Part shown: positions 29,510 through 37,509 of the stretch, piece after piece | Position numbering within the stretch: the first letter of the stretch is position 1 | Layout: each line of letters begins with the position of its first letter | Assembly (NCBI GenBank): GCA_964490005.1 | Contig: CAZBBB010000008.1 | Span: 1 to 63,951, forward strand | Reading direction: 5' to 3' | Origin: CAZBBB01 sp964490005 | Lineage (GTDB): Bacteria; Planctomycetota; B15-G4 | DNA: 63,951 nt | Translations under genes and position numbers: made by a program | Notes under the pieces: model-generated | The model's input: the letters and a program-made list of their open reading frames with translations, nothing else | What the model was told of the DNA's origin: nothing | Database searches by the model: none

Positions 29510-29538
29510 CGATCGGCTCCGTGAGGGGCGGCCCCGCG

Positions 29539-29544
29539 AGTGTA
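29539..29544 (-). promoter_or_regulatory. candidate -10 of the Crp/Fnr gene
   Basis: TACACT on the minus strand, 29 nt before the ATG at 29509. The 35-nt leader has a CGGAG ribosome site. Confidence 0.35.
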
Positions 29545-29593
29545 GGACTGTCGTGCCCGACTCGACAGGGTCCGGGGCCGAAGCGCGCGGCGC

Positions 29594-29607
29594 TTGACGT
29601 CCGTCCA
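29594..29607. promoter_or_regulatory. imperfect NNR-type box in the Crp/sulfatase divergent gap
   Basis: TTGACGTCCGTCCA differs from TTGAC-N4-GTCAA at one position. It would be centred near -68.5 of the predicted Crp promoter, which is not a classic spacing, so autoregulation is only possible. Confidence 0.3.
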
Positions 29608-29669
29608 CCGCGTGCGATGCTGCGACCTCCCTCTCCCGGAGCGCGGCCCGACCTCCGCGACCGCATCCC

Positions 29670-31367
29670 GTGCGCTTCTCGATCGCCGGCGGCCTGCTCG
29701 CCGCCCTCGCCTTGCTCGCGGCGCCCGGCGCCGGCCAGCAGCGCAACGTCCTGCTGCTCATCGCCGACGATCTCGGCGTCGACCGCGTCGGCGCCTACGC
29801 GGCGCACCCCGACCCGGGGCGCACGCCCGTGATCGACGCGCTCGCGGCCGGGGGCATGCTCTTCCGCAACGCCTGGAGCAACCCCAACTGTCCGCCGACG
29901 CGCGCCGGCATGCTCACCGGCCGCCACTCCGTGCACAGCGGCTTCGTCGCGACCGACTTCTGGACGGTGCCGACCGAGCTGCCGCTGGCCGAGACGACGA
30001 TTCCCGAGGCGCTGCCGGCCAACTACCGCAGCGCCGTCGTCGGCAAGTGGCACATCGGCAGCCTCAAGGCCACGGGCTACCTGCACCCGCTGCTGCAGGG
30101 CTTCGACAACTTCCGCGGCTCGATGACGATCTTCACGGGCTCGCCGACCGACAACTACACCAACTTCACCAAGGTCGTCGACGGCACGAGCTTCGTGCAG
30201 GTCACGAAGTACGCGACGAGCGACCAGGTCGACGACGCGCTGTCGCTCATCAACGGCTGGGGCGGCGACCCGTGGTTCCTGTGGCTGGCCTTCCACGCGC
30301 CGCACGGGCCCTTCCACAAGCCGCCGGCGAGCCTGCACACCTACGGCCCGCTGCCCAACCCGATCAGCGCCAACATCCCGCTGCACATGAAGGCCATGGC
30401 CGAGGCCATGGACACCGAGATCGGGCGGCTGCTCGCCGGCATCCCGCCCGCGGTGCGCGCCAACACCGTCGTGATCTTCCTCGGGGACAACGGCACCGAC
30501 AAGGTGGCGACGACGGCGCCGTATCTGCCGAGCCACGCCAAGGGCACCGTGTACCAGGGCGGGGTCAACGTGCCCTTCATCGTGAACGGGCCGGGCGTGC
30601 TGCCGGGCAGCGAGTGCGGCGCGATCGTCAGCACGACCGACGTCTTCGCCACGACGCTCGAGCTGGCGGGCGTCGTCAACACGACCGGCGAGGACTCGGT
30701 CAGTCTCGTGCCGTACTTCACTGACCCCGCGCTGCCGAGCCTGCGCGACACGGTCTACACCGAGATCTTCTCGCCCAACGGCAACGGTCCGTACACCGGG
30801 CGCGCGCGCGCCGTGCGCGATGACCGCTACAAGCTGATGATCCTGCACGCCGGCTCGGCGATCCCCTCCGAGACGCACTTCTTCGATCTGCTCGCCGACC
30901 CCTTCGAGCTGAACGACCTGCTCGCCGGCCCGCCGCTCACGGGCGGCCAGCAGCTCGCCTACGACGCGCTCGCCGCGCTCCTCGCCGAACCCGTGCTGCC
31001 GTGGCACGTCATGACCTACACCGGCGCGCCGGGCAGCTTCGGCCTGCCGCAACTGGCCGGCACGGGCACGCTGCTGCCCAACTCGGGCTTCACGATGTCG
31101 CTGAGCGGGGCCGCGCCGAGCGCGAGCGCCGGTCTGGTGGTGGGTTTCGGCAACGCGCACCTGGCCTTCAAGGGCGGCGTGCTCGCGACGGCGCCGACGT
31201 ACCTGCTGATGATGCCGACCGACGCCTTCGGCGACGTGAACCTCGCCGGCCACTGGCCGGCGGGCCTGCCGGCCGGCGCGGCGGTGCTGTTCCAGTTCTG
31301 GATCGCGGACGCCGGCGCGCCCGCGGGCTGGGCGGGCAGCAACGGCCTGGCGGCCATCGGCCCGTAG
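29670..31367 (+). CDS. secreted sulfatase with C-terminal beta module
   Basis: 565 residues from GTG 29670. A signal peptide (GGLLAALALLAAPGAGQ) is followed by the alkaline-phosphatase-like sulfatase domain: VLLLIADDLGVDRVG with the metal Asp pair, then NCPPTRAGMLTGRH (near 72). That is the CxPxR motif whose Cys becomes formylglycine. Later come VGKWHIG, the HxPHGPF metal segment (FHAPHGPFHKPP) and FLGDNGTDK. The enzyme should remove sulfate from extracellular polysaccharides or other esters. The last 110 or so residues form a module shared with four other secreted proteins here (FGNAHLAFKGGVL to SNGLAAIGP). Confidence 0.92.
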   Translation: MRFSIAGGLLAALALLAAPGAGQQRNVLLLIADDLGVDRVGAYAAHPDPGRTPVIDALAAGGMLFRNAWSNPNCPPTRAGMLTGRHSVHSGFVATDFWTVPTELPLAETTIPEALPANYRSAVVGKWHIGSLKATGYLHPLLQGFDNFRGSMTIFTGSPTDNYTNFTKVVDGTSFVQVTKYATSDQVDDALSLINGWGGDPWFLWLAFHAPHGPFHKPPASLHTYGPLPNPISANIPLHMKAMAEAMDTEIGRLLAGIPPAVRANTVVIFLGDNGTDKVATTAPYLPSHAKGTVYQGGVNVPFIVNGPGVLPGSECGAIVSTTDVFATTLELAGVVNTTGEDSVSLVPYFTDPALPSLRDTVYTEIFSPNGNGPYTGRARAVRDDRYKLMILHAGSAIPSETHFFDLLADPFELNDLLAGPPLTGGQQLAYDALAALLAEPVLPWHVMTYTGAPGSFGLPQLAGTGTLLPNSGFTMSLSGAAPSASAGLVVGFGNAHLAFKGGVLATAPTYLLMMPTDAFGDVNLAGHWPAGLPAGAAVLFQFWIADAGAPAGWAGSNGLAAIGP

Positions 31368-31373
31368 CGCGGC

Positions 31374-32417
31374 TCAGCGGCGCAGCCGGCCGCCGAAGCC
31401 CCAGCCGTTGTCGTTGCTGTTCGCGGCGGCGGTCACGCGCTCGCGCGCGGCGATCAGGCGCGGGTTCTGCGCGTCCTTCGCCAGGCCCTGGTTGAGGATG
31501 TCGGCGGCCTGCTTGTACGAGCTGCGCAGCAGGTAGGCGTCGGCGATGTGGATGCGCAGGTCGGCGTTCGATTCGCGGTAGCGACGGTCGATCTCGGTGA
31601 GCACGGTCGCGAGGTCGGGCGGCGGGTTGTGCCCGCCGTGCCTGGCGCTCTGGGCGTCGCGGTACGCGGCCTCGAGTTCCTTGAGGGCCTTCTGGAACAG
31701 GTCGATCGCGGTGCTCTGGCTCTCGGTCGTCAGCCCCTTGTGCTCGAGGTCGAGCATCTTGTGGTAGCGCTCGATGGCCTTGGCGAACATGACCTGCGCC
31801 TCGGGGCTCATCTGAGCGCTCTGCTCGCCGTTGCCGGCCGGCGTCTGGACGGGGACCTTCGTGGCGGCCGCCTTGCGCTCGACGAGGTCGTCGGCGAGCA
31901 GCTTGGCCGCCTCCTGCGAGGCGACCTCGAGCGGCAGCTCCTGCACGAGGCGCGTGAGCAGCGCGCGCGACTCGTCGTGCTTGCCGTCGGCCTGCAGGTC
32001 CTTGGCGCGCTGCAGCACGTCGCGGCTGGCCCGCGTGCGCGCCTTGGCGATGCTCTCGTGGATCTCCCGCTCCATCAGGTAGTCGGCCTCGAGCGCCTCC
32101 TTGTAGGTCTGGCGCGCCTCGGGATAGAGCGCGACGTCGACGCACCACTCGGCAAGGGCCAGCAGCGCGCGGGCGTCGTCGCCGACCTTCAGCCGGCGCA
32201 GCGTGAACTGCGAGGAGGGCGTCAGCCCGCCGATCGGCAGGCCCATCTCGCCGCTGCCCGTGCGCAGCTTCACCGTCGTGCCGTCGTCGGCGAGCACCGT
32301 GCCCACGAACTTGCCGCCGGTGAGGGTCTCGAGGGCGACCTGCTGGGCCGACGCGGCCTGCGCCAGGCCGGTCGGCAGCAGCGCGGCGACGAGGAGGATC
32401 GTGCGAGGGAGATGCAT
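31374..32417 (-). CDS. secreted protein with N-terminal beta domain and TPR-like helices
   Basis: 347 residues, signal peptide ending LAQAASAQ. A short SH3-like beta segment (LTGGKFVGTVLADDGTTVKL, near 28-50) is followed by long helices with TPR-like hairpins (LYPEARQTYKEALEADYL, KALKELEAAYRDAQS, SYKQAADILNQGLAKDAQNP). No catalytic motif. Planctomycetes have many such Sm-like plus TPR proteins of unknown role. A -10 candidate TAGACT and a CTCCGGAG ribosome context precede the ATG. The stop lies 6 bp from that of the sulfatase gene. Confidence 0.78.
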   Translation of the reverse strand: MHLPRTILLVAALLPTGLAQAASAQQVALETLTGGKFVGTVLADDGTTVKLRTGSGEMGLPIGGLTPSSQFTLRRLKVGDDARALLALAEWCVDVALYPEARQTYKEALEADYLMEREIHESIAKARTRASRDVLQRAKDLQADGKHDESRALLTRLVQELPLEVASQEAAKLLADDLVERKAAATKVPVQTPAGNGEQSAQMSPEAQVMFAKAIERYHKMLDLEHKGLTTESQSTAIDLFQKALKELEAAYRDAQSARHGGHNPPPDLATVLTEIDRRYRESNADLRIHIADAYLLRSSYKQAADILNQGLAKDAQNPRLIAARERVTAAANSNDNGWGFGGRLRR

Positions 32418-32451
32418 GGCATCGGCTCCGGAGGGCGGTGGGCGGCGCGCG

Positions 32452-32457
32452 AGTCTA
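32452..32457 (-). promoter_or_regulatory. candidate -10 of the TPR-like secreted protein gene
   Basis: TAGACT on the minus strand, about 34 nt before the ATG at 32417. The leader contains CTCCGGAG (32426-32433). Confidence 0.35.
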
Positions 32458-32517
32458 ACGACCGCCCGGCGAGGCGGCCACCGGCGCGCGGTGCGCCGGT
32501 GCGCGTCCGCGTTCGGC

Positions 32518-32523
32518 TATGAT
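32518..32523 (+). promoter_or_regulatory. candidate -10 of the DUF3313-DUF4105 cluster
   Basis: TATGAT, 78 nt before the ATG at 32602. It is followed by a GC-rich leader with AGAGGA before the start. Confidence 0.4.
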
Positions 32524-32601
32524 CCCGCCGCACGCCGGGCGGCGCGCGCCCGGCCCGGGCGCGGTGCGCGCGGCGCGCTTTCCGCCGGAGAGGAATCCTC
32601 G

Positions 32602-33291
32602 ATGCACGCTTCGTCGATCCGTCGCGCCCTGCTCTGCACGGCGCTGTCTCTCGTCGCCTCCGCCTGCAGCAGCGACGAGGTCTTCACCCGCTCGGGCTTC
32701 CTGCCCGATTACGCCGTGCTCAAGCGCGAGAGCGCGCCGGCGGGCGGCGACCGCATGGTGTACGTCAGCCCCGACTTCGTGCCGGAGCGCTACGGCGCGC
32801 TGATCCTCGAGCCGGTCGTGTTCTATCCCGAGCCGCGGCCGACCTCCGAGGTCTCCGCGCAGACGATGAAGGACCTGCGCGACTACGTCGACACGACGCT
32901 GCGCCATCACCTCATCTCGAAGGTGCAGCTCACCGACACGCCCGGGCCGGGCGTCGCGCGCTGGCAGATGGCGCTGACGGCCGTGAGCAGCGAGAAGGAC
33001 GGCCTGGCGCCCTACCAGTACATCCCGGTCGCGCTGATCGTCACCGGCGCGATGGCGCTGGCCGAGGGCGGCCTGCCGCAGCAGCCGAAGATCGCCTTCG
33101 AACTGAAGGTCACCGACAGCCAGTCGAGCAAGCCGCTGCTGCTGCTCGTGCGCGGCGGCACCGGCGAGGACCTGCAGACGCCCAAGGTCGGCGAGAAGCG
33201 CCCCGTGTCGGTCGACGCGCTGCGGCAACTCATCGACCACTGGGCGGAGACGGCGGCCGATTCGGTCCACGCCTACATCAAGGCGCGCTGA
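32602..33291 (+). CDS. DUF3313 family lipoprotein (copy 1)
   Basis: 229 residues. Lipobox LVASAC, with the acylated Cys near residue 21. The body matches DUF3313: SGFLPDYAVLKRESAPAG, MVYVSPDFVPERYGALILEP, GPGVARWQMALTAVS and AEGGLPQQPKIAFELKVTDS. These are outer-membrane or periplasmic lipoproteins of unknown function. The TGA at 33289-33291 is in the same reading frame as the DUF4105 gene that follows, with no other stop between and no ordinary start codon after it. See the finding on this junction. Confidence 0.85.
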   Translation: MHASSIRRALLCTALSLVASACSSDEVFTRSGFLPDYAVLKRESAPAGGDRMVYVSPDFVPERYGALILEPVVFYPEPRPTSEVSAQTMKDLRDYVDTTLRHHLISKVQLTDTPGPGVARWQMALTAVSSEKDGLAPYQYIPVALIVTGAMALAEGGLPQQPKIAFELKVTDSQSSKPLLLLVRGGTGEDLQTPKVGEKRPVSVDALRQLIDHWAETAADSVHAYIKAR

Positions 33292-33294
33292 CCG

Positions 33295-34332
33295 ATTCTC
33301 CGCCTGCTGTCGTTCATCGCGCGGCTGCCGCTGGCCCTCGTCGCGGCCTGGGGCGCCGCCGCGCTGTGGTTCGACGGGCCCGCGGCGCGCCTGCCGGCCG
33401 GCCTGCTGGCGGGCGGCTTCTTCGCCGCGTCGCTGGCGCTGCTGTTCCTCGTGCGGCCGCGCCTGCGCGGACTGCTGCTGTTCTCCGCGCTGTTCGCGAG
33501 CGTACTCGTCTGGTGGCTGTCGATCGCGCCGAGCAACGCGCGCGACTGGAGGGACGAGGTCGCGCGCTCGCCGCTGGCCCGCGTGCAGGGCGACACGGTC
33601 ACCGTGACCGACATGCGCCACTTCGTCTGGCGCTCCGACGACGACTACGACGCGCGCTGGGAGAGCCACGAGTACCCGCTCGACGGGATCGTCGGCCTCG
33701 ACCTGTTCCTGTGCTACTGGGGCCCGCGCAACATCGCGCACACGATCCTGAGCTGGGAATTCTCCGACGGCCGGCACCTGGCCGTCTCGATCGAGACCCG
33801 CAAGGAGCGCGGCGAGGAGTACTCGGCCCTGCTCGGCTTCTTCCGGCAATTCGAGCTGTACTACGTCGTGGCCGACGAGCGCGACGTGATCGGCGTGCGC
33901 GCCACCTGCCGCGACGAGGACGTCCATCTCTACCGGCTGGCCATGCCGCCCGAGCGCGCCCGGGCGCTGCTCGTCTCGTACCTGGAGGAGGTCGACCTGC
34001 TGGCGCGCGAGCCCGACTGGTACAACGCCTTCAGCAGCAACTGCACGACGATGATCTTCAAGCACCTGCGCCGGCTGCTCGGCCGCGTGCCGCTCGACTG
34101 GCGCATCTTCGTCAACGGCTACATCGACGAGATGCTCTGGGAGCACGGCGCGATCAACACGAGCATGCCGGCCGCCGAGCTGCGGCAGGCCAGCCGCGTG
34201 AGCGCCGCGGCGCGCGCGGCGGGGCAGGCCGAGGACTTCTCGGCGCGCATCCGGCAGGGGCTGCCCGCGCGCCCGGTGCGGGCCCCGCTCCCCGCGTCGG
34301 CGTCTCCGGGCGCGACGGAGGAGCGGCGATGA
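33295..34332 (+). CDS. DUF4105 membrane protein with no standard start codon
   Basis: About 345 residues if translation begins close after the DUF3313 stop. The first ordinary start is GTG 33451. However the 160 bp before it code in frame for family-like sequence (RLPLALVAAWGAAALWFDGP, then LLAGGFFAASLALLFLVRP) giving two membrane helices, so the true N-terminus must be upstream. Candidates are ATT 33295 or CTG 33304/33307, or read-through of the UGA at 33289. The soluble part has the DUF4105 pattern: WESHEYPLDGIVGLDLFLCY, WGPRNIAHTILSWEF, HLAVSIETRKERGEEYS and the Asn-Cys of WYNAFSSNCTTMIF, a papain-like arrangement suggesting a peptidase-like fold. Confidence 0.8.
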   Translation: MLRLLSFIARLPLALVAAWGAAALWFDGPAARLPAGLLAGGFFAASLALLFLVRPRLRGLLLFSALFASVLVWWLSIAPSNARDWRDEVARSPLARVQGDTVTVTDMRHFVWRSDDDYDARWESHEYPLDGIVGLDLFLCYWGPRNIAHTILSWEFSDGRHLAVSIETRKERGEEYSALLGFFRQFELYYVVADERDVIGVRATCRDEDVHLYRLAMPPERARALLVSYLEEVDLLAREPDWYNAFSSNCTTMIFKHLRRLLGRVPLDWRIFVNGYIDEMLWEHGAINTSMPAAELRQASRVSAAARAAGQAEDFSARIRQGLPARPVRAPLPASASPGATEERR

Positions 34333-35021
34333 TCGGCCTGCGCTCCGCGCGCGCCCTGCTGCTGCCGGCCGCGCTGGTGCTGGCCGGCGCCTCCTGCGCC
34401 AGCGACGCGCGCTTCACGCGCTCGGGTTTCCTGCCCGGCTACGAAGTGCTCGTCGAACAGGACGCGCCCGCCGGCGGGCGGCGGCTGGCCTGGGTCGACC
34501 CGGCCTTCACGCCCGAGCGCTACGGCGCGCTGCTGATCGACCCGGTCGTGTTCTTCCCCGAACCGCGGCCCAGCCCGCAGGTGCCGGCCGAGACCCTCGC
34601 GGCGATGCGCGACCTGATCGACGCCTCGGTGCGCCGGCAGCTCGGTGCGCGCGTCGCGCTCTCGCAGGTGCCGGGCCCGGGTGTGGCGCGCTGGCAGATG
34701 GCGGTCACCGCGCTGCGGCCCCGGTCCGAGGAGTTGCAGCCCTGGGAGTACGTTCCGGTCGCGCTGCTCGTCACCGGGGCGCGGGCGGCGGTCGAGGGCG
34801 GCCTGCCGCAGCAGCCGCACGTCGCGCTCGAGCTGAAGATCACCGACAGCCAGAGCGGCGCGCCGCTGCTGCTGCTGGTGCGCGGCGGCGAGGGCGGCCG
34901 CCTCCACACGGCCAAGGTGGGCGGCCTGCGCCCGGTGACGATCGAGTCGCTGCGCGAGCTGTTCGAGCACTGGGCCGAGGTCGCCGCCGAGCAGGTCGGG
35001 CAGTTCGTCAAGCCGCTCTGA
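34329..35021 (+). CDS. DUF3313 family lipoprotein (copy 2)
   Basis: 230 residues, starting with an ATGA overlap on the DUF4105 stop. Lipobox LAGASC. It aligns with copy 1 along its length (SGFLPGYEVLVEQDAPAGG, PAFTPERYGALLIDPVVFFP, GPGVARWQMAVTALR, LELKITDSQSGAPLLLLVRG), so the two flank the DUF4105 gene as diverged paralogs. The three gene products probably work together at the cell envelope. Confidence 0.85.
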   Translation: MIGLRSARALLLPAALVLAGASCASDARFTRSGFLPGYEVLVEQDAPAGGRRLAWVDPAFTPERYGALLIDPVVFFPEPRPSPQVPAETLAAMRDLIDASVRRQLGARVALSQVPGPGVARWQMAVTALRPRSEELQPWEYVPVALLVTGARAAVEGGLPQQPHVALELKITDSQSGAPLLLLVRGGEGGRLHTAKVGGLRPVTIESLRELFEHWAEVAAEQVGQFVKPL

Positions 35022-35061
35022 GGCGCGCGCGCCGCGCTTGTGCGCCGCGAACGGCCTCTGC

Positions 35062-35067
35062 TAGCGT
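35062..35067 (+). promoter_or_regulatory. candidate -10 of the outer-membrane barrel gene
   Basis: TAGCGT, 58 nt before the ATG at 35126. CCGGAG lies 9 nt before the start. Confidence 0.35.
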
Positions 35068-35125
35068 TCCGGGCCTGTCGCGCGGCGCACCCGCGCTCGC
35101 GCACCTCGCCCACCGGAGATCCGGC

Positions 35126-35929
35126 ATGTCGCGTCCCGTCCCCGCCTCGTCGTCCTCCCTTCCGCGGGGGCTCGTGCGCCTGGTCGCGCCGCTGCTGCTG
35201 GCCGGTTGCGCCGCGACCGGCGGCGCGTCGCGGCCCGCCGCCGGCGCCGACGCCGCCGCCGGCACGCCGCCGCCGGCCAACGCCCTCCGCCCGTACATCT
35301 GGACCTCGGGCATGAGCGGCGACGTGCAGGCCAAGGGCGTCTCGGCCGACGTCGACGTGTCTTTCGGCGACATCCTCGACACGCTCGACATGGCGCTCAT
35401 GCTGGCCTACGAGCACCGCTTCGAGGGCGGCAACTCGCTGCTCGTCGACACGCTCTACACCAAGCTCAGCCAGGACGTCGACGTCGGCCCGCTCGAGGTC
35501 GACGGCATCATGGAGATGGCCTACGTCGAGCTGTCGGGCGCCTTCCCGATCGAAGGCAGCGAGCACGTCGACCTGATCCTGGGCACGCGCACCTGGTACG
35601 CGAGCACCGAGATCCAGATCGGCGGCTTCGGCGGCGACAAGAGCGTCGACTGGGTCGATCCGCTCGTGGGCCTGCGCTGGGTCACGCCGCTCGGCGACGA
35701 GTGGGACCTGCACGTGCGCGGCGACGTGGGGGGCTTCGGGATCGGCACGGCCTCCGAACTCACCTGGCAGGCGCAGGTGATCGCGGCCACGCAGCTCGGC
35801 GAGCAGACCTCGCTCGGCATCGGCTACCGCTACCTGGACATCGACCGCGAGACGGGCAGCGGCACCGACAAGAAGGAGATCGATCTCGGCCTGCACGGCC
35901 TGATGATCGGCCTGGAGTACCGCTTCTAG
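35126..35929 (+). CDS. outer-membrane beta-barrel protein
   Basis: 267 residues. Signal with lipobox-like LLLAGCA, an Ala/Pro linker, then alternating amphipathic strands ending in a C-terminal Phe (GLMIGLEYRF), the usual barrel-assembly signal. Strands such as RPYIWTSGMSGDVQA, HVDLILGTRTWYAST, WDLHVRGDVGGFGIG and SLGIGYRYLDID point to an 8-10-stranded barrel of the OmpW/OprG-like size. A lipobox on a barrel is unusual, and the Cys may instead be a chance feature of a normal signal peptide. The stop overlaps the convergent NUDIX gene by 4 bp. Confidence 0.75.
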   Translation: MSRPVPASSSSLPRGLVRLVAPLLLAGCAATGGASRPAAGADAAAGTPPPANALRPYIWTSGMSGDVQAKGVSADVDVSFGDILDTLDMALMLAYEHRFEGGNSLLVDTLYTKLSQDVDVGPLEVDGIMEMAYVELSGAFPIEGSEHVDLILGTRTWYASTEIQIGGFGGDKSVDWVDPLVGLRWVTPLGDEWDLHVRGDVGGFGIGTASELTWQAQVIAATQLGEQTSLGIGYRYLDIDRETGSGTDKKEIDLGLHGLMIGLEYRF

Positions 35930-36534
35930 CCGTCGCCGGCCAGCGGCACGGCGATGTGGCCGCGCAGCTCGCAGTTGGCCAGGTCGAAGCGCGAGCCCTG
36001 CCCGCTGAAGACGACCGCGCCGTGGTGCACGCGGTGGCGGCCGGCGGCGCGGTCCTCGAGGTAGTGCCGCAGGGCGTAGTGCACGACGGGGAAGGCCAGC
36101 TCGTCGAAGGGCAGCTCGTCGAGCCCGAACACGCGCACGTCGAGGCTCTCGGTGCCGGCCGCGAAGCCGGGCTTGGCGAGCCGCGCGCGGAACAGCGCGT
36201 AGATCTGCCCGATGTGCGGCAGGTCGAAGAAGGCGTGCGGGGCGATGATCTCGGCCTCGGCGCAGGCCTCCTCGCGCGTCTCGCGCAGCGCGCCCTCGGT
36301 GATGCTCTCGGCCAGCTCGAGGAAGCCGCCGGGGACGGTCCAGCGGCCGCGGGCGGGCTCGATCGCCCGGCGGCACAGCAGCAGGCCGCTCTCGTGCTCG
36401 ACGAGGCAGCCGACGACGAGCTTGGGGTTCTCGAAGTGCACGGCGCCGCAGGAGGCGCACACGGCGCGCTCGCGGTCGTCGCCGCTGGGGATGGCGCGCG
36501 CGAGCACGCCGCCGCAGGCCGGGCAGAAGTTCAT
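35926..36534 (-). CDS. NUDIX hydrolase with zinc ribbon (NADH pyrophosphatase-like)
   Basis: 202 residues. A four-Cys zinc ribbon (CPACG near 4, CASCG near 26) precedes the NUDIX domain. The NUDIX box is GGFLELAESITEGALRETREEACAEAE (near 70-95, split here for reading): Glu residues REx2EE are present and the usual final Gly is Cys. It should hydrolyse a nucleoside diphosphate linked to another group, NADH being the likeliest guess. It is the third gene of an operon with two PLP amino-acid enzymes, and its start overlaps the dehydratase stop by 4 bp. Confidence 0.86.
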   Translation of the reverse strand: MNFCPACGGVLARAIPSGDDRERAVCASCGAVHFENPKLVVGCLVEHESGLLLCRRAIEPARGRWTVPGGFLELAESITEGALRETREEACAEAEIIAPHAFFDLPHIGQIYALFRARLAKPGFAAGTESLDVRVFGLDELPFDELAFPVVHYALRHYLEDRAAGRHRVHHGAVVFSGQGSRFDLANCELRGHIAVPLAGDG

Positions 36535-37505
36535 CGCGCGCCCGCCGAGAGCGCGCGCCGCAGCACGGCCGGGTCGACGTTGCCGCCCGAGAGCAGCACG
36601 CCCCAGCGCGGCGCGGCCCGCGCGTCGCCCGCCGCGTCGGCGGCGCGCGCCTCGCGCAGCGCGCAGGCCAGCGAGGCGGCGCCGGAAGGTTCGAGCACGA
36701 GACGCAGTTCGTCGTGGGCGAAGGCCATGGCCGCGAGCAGCTCGTCGTCGCGGACCGTCTCGACGCGCGTGAGCAGCCGCTGCAGGACCGGAAAGGTGAC
36801 GGCCCCGGGGCGCCGCACGCGCAGGCCGTCGGCGATCGTGTCCGGCGGCGGCACCGCCAGGCGCTCGCCGGCCGCGAGGCTCCTGCGCGTGTCGTCGCCG
36901 CTCGCCGGCTCGACGCCGACGATCTGCGCGCCCGGCGAGAGCGCGGCGATCACCGTCGCGCAGCCCGCCATGAGGCCGCCGCCGCTGACCGGCGCGTAGA
37001 AGCGCGCGAGGGGGCCGGTGGCGTGCAGCAGCTCGAGGGCGGCCGTGCCCTGACCGGCGGCGATGAGCGGGTGGTCGTAGGGCGGCACGGGGACCAGCCC
37101 GCGCTGCGCGGCCAGCTGCTCGGCGCGCTGCGCGCGCTCGTCGCTGTCGGGTCCGACGATCACGACTTCGGTGCCGGCCTCCTCGGTGCGGCGGCGCTTG
37201 AGCGCCGGCGCGTCGTCGGGCATCACGATCACCGCGCGCAGGCCGAGCGCGCGCGCGGCGTAGGCGACGGCCTGCGCGTGGTTGCCCGAGCTGTGCGCGA
37301 CGACGCCGGGGACGTCGGGCGGCAGCGTGCTCATCAGGCTGAAGGCGCCGCGCAGCTTGAAGGCGCCGGTCGGCTGCAGGCTCTCGGCCTTGCAGTGCAG
37401 CTCGACGTCGCCGACGCGACGCGTCAGGACCGGCGTGGCGTGCACGCGTCCCGCGATGCGGGCGGCGGCCAGGTGCACGTCGGCCAGGCTCAGCGGCAGG
37501 GTCAT
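36531..37505 (-). CDS. PLP-dependent threonine dehydratase / serine racemase-like enzyme
   Basis: 324 residues, fold type II. The PLP lysine lies in SLQPTGAFKLRGAF (near 62), the Ser/Asn loop in VAHSSGNHAQAVAYAA (near 90), and the phosphate-binding glycine loop in PVSGGGLMAGCA (near 185). The length fits catabolic threonine dehydratases and serine racemases, without an ACT regulatory domain. It probably deaminates L-Thr or L-Ser. Together with the upstream D-amino-acid enzyme it suggests handling of hydroxy-amino acids of both configurations. Confidence 0.88.
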   Translation of the reverse strand: MTLPLSLADVHLAAARIAGRVHATPVLTRRVGDVELHCKAESLQPTGAFKLRGAFSLMSTLPPDVPGVVAHSSGNHAQAVAYAARALGLRAVIVMPDDAPALKRRRTEEAGTEVVIVGPDSDERAQRAEQLAAQRGLVPVPPYDHPLIAAGQGTAALELLHATGPLARFYAPVSGGGLMAGCATVIAALSPGAQIVGVEPASGDDTRRSLAAGERLAVPPPDTIADGLRVRRPGAVTFPVLQRLLTRVETVRDDELLAAMAFAHDELRLVLEPSGAASLACALREARAADAAGDARAAPRWGVLLSGGNVDPAVLRRALSAGAR

Positions 37506-37509
37506 CGAG

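Noticed and set aside
29594..29607. Strong autoregulatory NNR site for the Crp gene
   Set aside because: One mismatch and an unusual -68.5 position; kept only as a weak feature.
33289..33291. DUF3313 TGA as selenocysteine
   Set aside because: The flanking K-A-R-U-P-I-L has no redox context and no hairpin fitting the SECIS model was found just downstream; a boundary between two proteins fits better.
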